The notes below the pieces were generated by a model. It ran no database searches and had not been told where the DNA came from. It worked only from the letters and a program-made list of their open reading frames with translations. A program made the translations under genes and the position numbers. This document shows, piece by piece, positions 44,922-50,494 of a DNA stretch of 50,494 nucleotides. Numbering within the stretch: the stretch's first letter is position 1; each line of letters begins with the position of its first letter. The DNA comes from Terriglobia bacterium (GTDB lineage Bacteria > Acidobacteriota > Polarisedimenticolia > Polarisedimenticolales > JAIQFR01): the NCBI GenBank assembly GCA_020073205.1, contig JAIQFR010000021.1:1-50494 (forward strand). Direction: 5' to 3'.

Positions 44922-46301
44922 ATGCCGTTCGCGGGACGCGCAGGTGACCTCGCCGGCGCGCCCGAAGACGGCGGTGCTCCTCGTTCCGACATGTCTTCCC
45001 GATCGCTCGTCGACTTCGCTGCGGCCGCGTTTCGCGACCACCCGGGTCCAGCGCTCGTCCGGGACGACCCGGGCCGGCGCGACGTCTCGGCCGCCGACCT
45101 GGACCGCGGGTCGCTCGAGCTGGCGGCCGCGCTCGTGACCTACGGGCTCGAGCCCGGCTCTCGCGTGGCGGTCCTCACGGACGTGGGCGAGGAGTTGCTC
45201 CTCGGCTTCCTCGCCGTGATCCGCGCTGGGGCGACCTTGGTGCCGCTCGAGCCCGGTGACGCCGGGAACGGGCTCCTCGATGTCCTCAGGGACACGTCGG
45301 CGCGCCAAATCCTGGTTTCCGACGAGACGCTCCTCGACCGGATCCTCTCGATCCGGCCGGACTTACCGGCGCTCGACCTCGTCCTGCTGTTTCGCGAGGC
45401 CGGAGAAGATCGGGCGGCGGCCCTGACGGTCGCCGGAGCACGGGCGGTCGGCGCCAATGCGCTGGAACGGTCGCCGGACCTCCTGACTCGGCCGGCGGAG
45501 GAGGGAGCTGGAGCGCCCGCGATGTTGCTCCACGGCGGACTCGCCGGGATCCCCCTTACCCACGCGAACGTCCTGGCGGCGGCCGATTCGGTCGCCGCCG
45601 CTCTTCGCATCGAACGAGGCGCAACCGTGCTCTCGTCCATTTCGGCGCAGAGCGCCACCCATCTCGCCCTGTCTCTCGCGTGCCTCGCGCGCGGTGCCAA
45701 GCTCGCGCACGTTTCCCGTGCGGATGGAATGGGGGCGGCTTTGGCTGGCGTCCGACCGCAGCTGGCCGTCCTGCCACGCTCGCTCGCCGGGGCGCTTCGG
45801 ACCCACCTCGAGCTGGCCACCGGGGCGACGAGCTGGCTAGGCAAGCGGCTCTTGCGATTCGCGCTCCGGCAAGGGGAGAGGCGGTCCGAGGCGGAACTCC
45901 TGGCGGGACGGCTCCCGTCGGCGACGACCTGGGGTTGGCGCGTCGCCGATCTGCTGGTGATACGCCGGATCCGCGAGGCCCTCGGCGGCCGCCTGACCGG
46001 TCTCGTGTCTCTGGGCGAGCCGCTTCCGGTCGCGGAATGTCTATTCCTTCTCCACCTGGGGGTTCCGTTTCTCGAGGGGCTCGCGTTCCCAGAGGCCGGC
46101 GGGCTCGTCGCCGTGGGCCAGCCCGACGGGCTCCGGGCGGGAACCGTGGGGCGGCTCGTCTCCGGGCTCGAGGCGCGGTCCGGCGAAGACGGGGCGCTCG
46201 AGCTACGGGGACCGACGGTGCCGGGCGGCGGTTGGCGGCGTGTCCCGTTCCGAGGACGATTCGACGGCGATGGTTACCTTTCAGGGTCGTTCATGATCTG
46301 A
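44922..46301 (+). CDS. Degenerate acyl-CoA synthetase-like protein (ANL superfamily), no catalytic motifs
   Basis: The 459-residue protein follows the N-terminal domain of AMP-forming acyl-CoA synthetases (LAAALVTYGLEPGSRVAVLT, LLGFLAVIRAGATLVPLEPG, IPLTHANVLAAADSVAAAL, LEGLAFPEAGGLVAV, GRFDGDGYLSGS). The catalytic motifs are gone. The Ser/Thr-rich loop with its Lys, before PLTHANV, is shortened to LLHGGLAG (residues 202-209). YGxTE reads LAFPE (387-391). The TGD motif reads VPF (441-443). The chain stops at the hinge, so the whole C-terminal lid domain is absent, and no remnant of it fits before the next gene. Adenylation is therefore unlikely. The start is uncertain: ATG 44922 is close to the fadL stop; ATG 44991 is an alternative. 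Confidence 0.75.
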   Translation: MPFAGRAGDLAGAPEDGGAPRSDMSSRSLVDFAAAAFRDHPGPALVRDDPGRRDVSAADLDRGSLELAAALVTYGLEPGSRVAVLTDVGEELLLGFLAVIRAGATLVPLEPGDAGNGLLDVLRDTSARQILVSDETLLDRILSIRPDLPALDLVLLFREAGEDRAAALTVAGARAVGANALERSPDLLTRPAEEGAGAPAMLLHGGLAGIPLTHANVLAAADSVAAALRIERGATVLSSISAQSATHLALSLACLARGAKLAHVSRADGMGAALAGVRPQLAVLPRSLAGALRTHLELATGATSWLGKRLLRFALRQGERRSEAELLAGRLPSATTWGWRVADLLVIRRIREALGGRLTGLVSLGEPLPVAECLFLLHLGVPFLEGLAFPEAGGLVAVGQPDGLRAGTVGRLVSGLEARSGEDGALELRGPTVPGGGWRRVPFRGRFDGDGYLSGSFMI

Positions 46302-46315
46302 GCGTCTGGGGTCAC

Positions 46316-46344
46316 TTGACGTCTTGGCCTCGGAATTGCAAATT
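46316..46344 (+). promoter_or_regulatory. Weak candidate promoter of the VWA gene
   Basis: TTGACG (46316-46321), 17 bases, CAAATT (46339-46344) lies 29 bases before the GTG start. The -35 is good and the -10 poor (three of six). Confidence 0.35.
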
Positions 46345-46372
46345 GGATCGCGGGGGCCCGAGGAAGAACTCT

Positions 46373-47395
46373 GTGTTTCGAACACGCAACGTCAGGACGA
46401 TCGCAACGACGGCGCTCACTTTTCTCTGGGGAATGAGCTTGGCCCTTGCGGGCCAGGCACCGGACGCTTCCGCCGGAGGAGGGGAAGTTGCCCTCGCGAC
46501 GGCTGCGGCCTCTACCGCGGGCGCATCGAGCACCGATCCCGTGCTGAGCGGCTACGTCGAGGTGGAGAAGATCCGTCTCGTGCTGCTGCCGACCAAAGTC
46601 GAGGACCGTAAAGGGCGGGTCATCGAGGGGCTCACCGCGAATGACTTCCAGTTGATGGAAGACTACATCCCCCAGAAGATCCAGTTCGTCTCGGTGGAAT
46701 CCGACGCGCCGGTTTCCATCGCGTTCATGCTGGATGTTTCGGGGAGCATGAGGATCAGCGGCAAGCTGGATGCGGCCAAGGAGGCGATACGCTACTTCCT
46801 GGACGGACTCAGGCCGCAGGACCGGTTCGCGCTGATCGCATTCGCCGACGAGCAAGTCGCCTGGATCACCGAGTTCACCAACGACCGCGAGCGCTTCCTG
46901 CAGAGGCTCATGGTGCAGACTGGATACGGCCAGACCGCGCTCAACGACGCGGTGGCCGCGGCGCCGGGGCTCGTTCAGGCGGGAACCGACGGGCGCAAGG
47001 CGATCCTCCTGATCACCGACGGCGTGGACAACGCCAGTCGAACGAGCCTCGACCAGGCGATCGAATTGGCGCGGCGAGCCAGCGTTCCGATCTATACGGT
47101 GGGGTTCTCCTCGCTGCCGCGAGATCTCCTGCCGATGAAAGAGGAGTTGGCCACCAACTTCAGCGTCCTCACCCGCTTCTCCGACGAGACCGGCGGCTCG
47201 CTCTTCGCGGTCCACGATCCCGACGAGCTCAAAGAGGCGGTCGTCCGCATCGACGAAGAGCTACGCCACCAGTACCTGATCGGTTACGTTCCCAGCCGGA
47301 CGCTGTGGAACGGCTCCTATCGCCGGATCCAGCTGGTGACCCGGAAGAGCCGATACCAGGTTCACACTCGGACCGGGTACTACGCCACGCCCTGA
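46373..47395 (+). CDS. Exported VWFA-domain protein (VWFA-related acidobacterial type)
   Basis: The 340-residue product has a signal peptide (about residues 1-27), a beta-rich N domain (VEDRKGRVIEGLTANDFQLM) and a von Willebrand factor A domain with the metal-ion site DxSxS at Asp121 (MLDVSGSM), the Thr loop (TGYGQTALNDAV) and the Asp loop (LLITDGVDNASR). It ends RHQYLIGYVPSRTLWNGSYR then VTRKSRYQVHTRTGYYATP, the closing pattern of the VWFA-related family abundant in Acidobacteriota. The function is unknown; VWA domains bind protein partners. The start is GTG at 46373 after GAGGA; longer in-frame readings upstream are shadows of the synthetase-like gene. Confidence 0.88.
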   Translation: MFRTRNVRTIATTALTFLWGMSLALAGQAPDASAGGGEVALATAAASTAGASSTDPVLSGYVEVEKIRLVLLPTKVEDRKGRVIEGLTANDFQLMEDYIPQKIQFVSVESDAPVSIAFMLDVSGSMRISGKLDAAKEAIRYFLDGLRPQDRFALIAFADEQVAWITEFTNDRERFLQRLMVQTGYGQTALNDAVAAAPGLVQAGTDGRKAILLITDGVDNASRTSLDQAIELARRASVPIYTVGFSSLPRDLLPMKEELATNFSVLTRFSDETGGSLFAVHDPDELKEAVVRIDEELRHQYLIGYVPSRTLWNGSYRRIQLVTRKSRYQVHTRTGYYATP

Positions 47396-47712
47396 ACCGG
47401 ACGATCCAGCCGGGTCCGATGGCGTCCACGGGTGCTCAAGCCAGGCAATTCGTTCCTCGGTCGCGTCATTCTTACACGTGCTCCCGCTGAGAAAAAGCCC
47501 TATTTTCAGCCACTTCTCGGCTCTCATGCGTGGCACGACGATTGAAAGCTACTGGTCGGAGGGGGCTGTTGCAGTCTCGTAACGACCGGAATACAGTTAC
47601 GGAACGTCGAAGCCCCCTGGGCTCGACGAGGATGCTTCGAGAAGGCACCCGGACTCCCCGACCGGCGTCGCCAACGGCAGGCAGGACGGGGAGCACTCAA
47701 GGAGAGCAGGCT
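47396..47712. promoter_or_regulatory. Intergenic region before the OmpA-like gene with candidate promoters
   Basis: This 317-base gap has no convincing gene. A sigma-54-like element, TGGCAC-N5-TTGAA, is at 47531-47546, with a perfect -24 half but GA in place of GC at -12. A sigma-70-like element is TTGCAG (47569-47574), 17 bases, TACAGT (47592-47597). An inverted repeat CGTAAC (47578-47583) / GTTACG (47596-47601) overlaps that -10 and may be an operator. Confidence 0.45.
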
Positions 47713-48357
47713 ATGCGCAAGCGAACGACGACGGTTGTGGCCCTATTGGCCATCGGGGTCCTCGCAGTCTCGGTGGGCTGCGTGACCAAGAAGGTCTACC
47801 GGAAGGACCAGGAGCAGACCGACACCCGCATGAAAGGCGTGGAGAGCGGCGTCGAGCAGAACGAGCGGCGAGTCGGCGACCTCCGCAAGGAGACCGACAC
47901 CCGAATCTCCGAGGTCAAGGGAACGGCGGAAAAGGCGGTGGAGATCGGTTCCGCCGCGATGAACAAGGCTCAGGACGCCGAGAAGCTGGCGAGGGGCAAG
48001 GTCCTCTGGACGGTGACGCTGTCCGACGACCGGGTCAAGTTCTCGTTCGACCAGGATGCGGTCCCGTCCGAGGCGGCGATGGACCTCGACGACCTCTCCG
48101 CGAAGGTCAAGTCCATGGACAAGACGGTCTACCTCGAGATCGAGGGACACACCGACAACATCGGCAGCGACGATTACAACATGCAGCTCGGCGAGAAGCG
48201 GGCCAAGGCCGTGATGACCTACCTGAACGAGAAGGACGGCCTGCCGCTCCACGCGATGAGCGTGATCTCGTACGGAAAGTCGAAGCCGGTGGCCGACAAC
48301 AAGACCAAACAGGGGCGGGCGCAGAACCGCAGGGTGGTGATCCGCGTCCTCGAGTAG
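47713..48357 (+). CDS. OmpA/Pal-like peptidoglycan-associated lipoprotein
   Basis: The 214-residue product has a lipoprotein signal with a lipobox-like end (VLAVSVGC, Cys23), a short coiled-coil region at about residues 35-95 (TDTRMKGVESGVEQNERRVG, EKAVEIGSAAMNKAQDAEKL) resembling Lpp/OprI-type helices, and a C-terminal OmpA domain at about 105-214 with the peptidoglycan-binding pattern YLEIEGHTDNIGSDDYNMQL and GRAQNRRVVIRV. It probably tethers the outer membrane to the cell wall. ATG at 47713 follows AAGGAGAG. A strong terminator lies directly downstream, so the transcript probably ends here. Confidence 0.92.
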   Translation: MRKRTTTVVALLAIGVLAVSVGCVTKKVYRKDQEQTDTRMKGVESGVEQNERRVGDLRKETDTRISEVKGTAEKAVEIGSAAMNKAQDAEKLARGKVLWTVTLSDDRVKFSFDQDAVPSEAAMDLDDLSAKVKSMDKTVYLEIEGHTDNIGSDDYNMQLGEKRAKAVMTYLNEKDGLPLHAMSVISYGKSKPVADNKTKQGRAQNRRVVIRVLE

Positions 48358-48393
48358 CCTGTCGCTCCGTTCCCGCGCTTCTCGCATCGAGCA

Positions 48394-48429
48394 GGGGCCG
48401 CCGAACCCTCGGCGGCCCCATGTCGTTTT
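48394..48429 (+). terminator. Rho-independent terminator after the OmpA-like gene
   Basis: GGGGCCGCCGA (48394-48404), loop ACCC, TCGGCGGCCCC (48409-48419) form an 11-bp perfect stem followed within 7 bases by TTTT (48426-48429). Confidence 0.85.
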
Positions 48430-48440
48430 CTCGCCCGGGT

Positions 48441-48470
48441 TTGACTCCCGCCGCCGCCAGCGACTATAAG
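48441..48470 (+). promoter_or_regulatory. Candidate promoter of the methyltransferase/MTHFR gene
   Basis: TTGACT (48441-48446), 18 bases, TATAAG (48465-48470) are each five-of-six matches, just after the terminator and 15 bases before the ATG at 48486. Confidence 0.6.
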
Positions 48471-48485
48471 AACATCGAGGAGCTC

Positions 48486-50494
48486 ATGGCGAGCCGCGAC
48501 TTCAGGCGCCTCCTGTCCGAGCGCGTCGTGGTCTTCGACGGCGCGATGGGAACCCGCCTCTACGACCGCGGAATCACGCTGAACCGATGCTTCGACGAGC
48601 TGAACCTCTCCGCCCCGTTCGTCGTCGAGGAGGTCCACCAGGAGTATCTCGCGGTCGGAGTGGACGTCATCGAGACCAACACGTTCGGCGCCAATCGGGT
48701 GAAGCTGACGAAGCACGGCCTCGCCGACCGCGTGGCGGAGATCAACTCCGCCGGCGCCCAGCTCGCGAGGAAGGTCGCCGGCGCCGACGGTTTCGTCGCC
48801 GGTGCGATCGGCCCGCTGGGGCTCAGGATCGAGCCCTGGGGACCGACGTCCACCGCGGAGGCGGCGGCGCTGTTCGCCGAGCAAGCCGCTGCCCTAGCGG
48901 AGGGTGGCGTCGACCTGTTTTCCTTGGAGACTTTTTACGATCTCGCGGAAGCCGAGGCGGCGGTGCGCGGGGTGCGCAGCGTCTCCGACCTGCCGATCGT
49001 CGTTCAGATGACGCTGCAGGACGACGGGAACAGCCTCGAGGGTGTGAGCCCCGAGATTTTCGGCGCCGCCCTCGCGGCGCTGCCGGTGGACGCGGTGGGC
49101 GTCAATTGCTCCGTCGGCCCGGGAGCGATGCTCGACGCGGTCGAGCGCCTCGCGTCCGCGGTGACGTTACCGATCGTCGCACAGCCGAACGCCGGTAAGC
49201 CCCGGGTCGTCGAGGACCGAAACTTCTACCTCTGCAGTCCGGAGTACATGGGGAGCTACGCGGGCCGCTTCATCGGGGCGGGCGCGCGGATCGTCGGCGG
49301 ATGCTGCGGTACCACGCCGGAGCACCTCAAGCAGATCCGGAGAGCGGTGCGCGCGCTGGCGCCGCGGAGGATCGCGGCGGCCCCTCGCGCCGCCGCGGCC
49401 GTGAAAGTCGCCGCAGCTCCTCCGCCGATCGCGAGCCGCTCGCGCCTCGGAGCGGCGCTCGCGGAAGGGCGCTTCGTGGTGAGCGTCGAGATGCTGCCGC
49501 CCCGTGGCCACGAACTGGCGAAGAATCTCGACGGGGCGCGCCTCCTTCGCGACCACGGCGCGGACGCGATCAACATCCCCGACGGTCCCCGGGCCACCGC
49601 TCGAATGAGCCCAATGGCGATGGCCGTCCGGCTCGAGCGGGAGATCGGGATCGAGACGCTGATCCACTACTGCTGCCGCGACAGGAACCTCCTCGGAATG
49701 CAGTCGGACCTCCTCGGGGCCCACGCCCTGGGCCTCAGGAATCTCCTGGTGATCACGGGGGACCCGCCGAAGCTCGGCGATTACCCCGACGCGACGGCCG
49801 TGTTCGACGTGGACAGCATCGGACTCGTGAACATGGTCCACCGACTCAACATGGGGATGGATGTCGGTGGGAACCCGATCGGGGAACCCACGTCGTTCCT
49901 CACCGGCGTCGGGCTCAATCCTGGAGCGGTGGACATCCCGAGGGAGATCTCGCGATTCGAGTGGAAGGTGGACGCGGGCGCCGACTTCGTCGTCACCCAG
50001 CCGGTATTCGAGGTCGGAGAGCTCCTCGCGTTTCTCGAGCGGATTCGGCACGTCCGCATTCCGCTGATCGCCGGCGTGTGGCCGCTCGCGTCCTACCGGA
50101 ATGCCGAGTTCATGAACAACGAGGTACCGGGAGTGCGGGTACCCGAGGCCGTTCTGGAGCGAATGCGCGGGGCCGATACTCAGGAGAAAGCCAGGGCGGA
50201 GGGAATCGCCATCGCGCAGGAGACCGTTCGGGCTCTGGCACCGCACGTGCAAGGGGTTCAAGTCTCCGCGCCGTTCGGCCGCTACGCGACGGCCGTCGAG
50301 GTCGTCGAAGCCCTGGGTTCTCCTCGACTCACCAACGAAGAGAATTATCTGCTTCAGAAATTCATGCGGCAGATTGTTGGAACGAACAACCTGGACCATC
50401 ACCGCACGGCCGACTATGCATCGCTGGAGGTTGCCCTGGCAAAGCATTCGAAGCCGGAGGGGCTGTTCAACGTCGATCAAATCAAAACGGCCCG
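48486..50494 (+). CDS. Homocysteine S-methyltransferase/methylenetetrahydrofolate reductase fusion, running in frame into an oxidoreductase-like segment (incomplete)
   Basis: Residues 1-290 are a zinc-dependent homocysteine methyltransferase domain: DGAMGTRLYDRG, IETNTFGANRVKL, and the zinc ligands Cys208 (GVNCSVGP) and Cys273-Cys274 (VGGCCGTTPEH). After an Ala-rich linker, residues 320-610 are a FAD-linked 5,10-methylenetetrahydrofolate reductase (SVEMLPPRGHE, LLVITGDPPKLGDYPDA, DFVVTQPVFEV, ending APFGRYATAVEVVEAL), as in MetH-MTHFR fusions that remethylate homocysteine. From about residue 611 the frame stays open through GSPRLTNEENYLLQKF and RQIVGTNNLDHHRTADY, which resembles NuoG/formate dehydrogenase-type molybdopterin proteins, not MTHFR. 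The gene is still open at the window edge. ATG 48486 follows GAGGAG. Confidence 0.85.
   Translation, partial: MASRDFRRLLSERVVVFDGAMGTRLYDRGITLNRCFDELNLSAPFVVEEVHQEYLAVGVDVIETNTFGANRVKLTKHGLADRVAEINSAGAQLARKVAGADGFVAGAIGPLGLRIEPWGPTSTAEAAALFAEQAAALAEGGVDLFSLETFYDLAEAEAAVRGVRSVSDLPIVVQMTLQDDGNSLEGVSPEIFGAALAALPVDAVGVNCSVGPGAMLDAVERLASAVTLPIVAQPNAGKPRVVEDRNFYLCSPEYMGSYAGRFIGAGARIVGGCCGTTPEHLKQIRRAVRALAPRRIAAAPRAAAAVKVAAAPPPIASRSRLGAALAEGRFVVSVEMLPPRGHELAKNLDGARLLRDHGADAINIPDGPRATARMSPMAMAVRLEREIGIETLIHYCCRDRNLLGMQSDLLGAHALGLRNLLVITGDPPKLGDYPDATAVFDVDSIGLVNMVHRLNMGMDVGGNPIGEPTSFLTGVGLNPGAVDIPREISRFEWKVDAGADFVVTQPVFEVGELLAFLERIRHVRIPLIAGVWPLASYRNAEFMNNEVPGVRVPEAVLERMRGADTQEKARAEGIAIAQETVRALAPHVQGVQVSAPFGRYATAVEVVEALGSPRLTNEENYLLQKFMRQIVGTNNLDHHRTADYASLEVALAKHSKPEGLFNVDQIKTA
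50316..50494 (+). other. NuoG/formate dehydrogenase-like segment joined in frame to the MTHFR C terminus
   Basis: The 59 complete codons from Gly611 on match the T-N-E-E-N-Y-x-L-Q-K ... G-T-N-N-x-D-H motif of complex I subunit G and molybdopterin oxidoreductases. My hand count gives about 64% G or C in third positions here, against roughly 77% in the 75 codons just before. The segment has no start of its own and ends at the window edge. It is either a misassembly or a real rearrangement. Confidence 0.65.

Noticed and set aside
46302-46372. Frameshifted remnant of an acyl-CoA synthetase C-terminal domain
   Set aside because: Only 71 bases separate the two genes and none of the three frames shows the expected hinge or lid motifs, so the domain is absent rather than shifted.
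47530-47712. Upstream in-frame extension of the OmpA-like gene or a small gene there
   Set aside because: The codons are Arg/Thr-rich without homology. The lipoprotein signal and the AAGGAGAG ribosome site define the start at 47713.

Overview
The window is a GC-rich stretch (third codon positions are mostly G or C) from a Gram-negative-type bacterium. Outer-membrane barrel proteins (a FadL homologue, two other barrels), lipoproteins, an OmpA/Pal-type protein and a meso-diaminopimelate-type MurE all point to a two-membrane envelope. A secreted von Willebrand A protein that resembles the VWFA-related family common in Acidobacteriota, together with the overall gene mix, suggests Acidobacteriota or a close relative. 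That assignment is inference, because no rRNA gene is present.

Bases 1-15733 (minus strand) hold a 14-gene division and cell wall (dcw) cluster in the order mraZ, rsmH, ftsL, ftsI, murE, murF, mraY, murD, ftsW, murG, murC, ftsQ, ftsA, ftsZ. ftsZ is cut by the window edge. Most genes overlap or nearly touch. The cluster is headed by a near-consensus sigma-70 promoter followed at once by three GTGG repeats with an exact 10-bp period, the expected MraZ operator. murB and ddl are not in the cluster.

Bases 16024-20791 carry a Cys/Met-metabolism PLP enzyme, a TMTC-like GT-C membrane protein with TPRs, and a minus-strand pair made of an XRE-type HTH-TPR regulator overlapping a small exported protein.

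Bases 21161-29777 are a signalling block: a membrane histidine kinase translationally coupled to NAD-dependent DNA ligase, an NtrC-type regulator, a lone receiver protein behind a sigma-54-like promoter, a DegP/HtrA protease, and a second NtrC-type regulator. The likely theme is envelope stress sensing.

Bases 29791-33233 encode a beta-oxidation pair. The FadJ/FadB-like alpha subunit has intact catalytic residues, but the thiolase beta subunit lacks both catalytic cysteines. Bases 33417-37829 hold an M1-type metallopeptidase followed by ftsE and ftsX. Bases 37866-43280 (minus) hold a metallopeptidase/propeller/barrel fusion, a TPR lipoprotein and a barrel protein. Bases 43571-48357 hold FadL, an acyl-CoA-synthetase-like protein that has lost its catalytic motifs and C-terminal lid, a VWA protein and an OmpA-like lipoprotein.

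The last gene is a homocysteine methyltransferase/methylenetetrahydrofolate reductase fusion. Just where it should end, it runs in frame into a segment resembling a NuoG/formate dehydrogenase-type oxidoreductase, which is either an assembly chimera or a real rearrangement.

The strongest leads are the two apparent pseudoenzymes of fatty-acid metabolism, the terminal chimeric junction, the HTH-TPR/exported-protein pair and the triple-fusion outer-membrane protein. No tRNA, rRNA, CRISPR array, transposase or phage gene was recognised.
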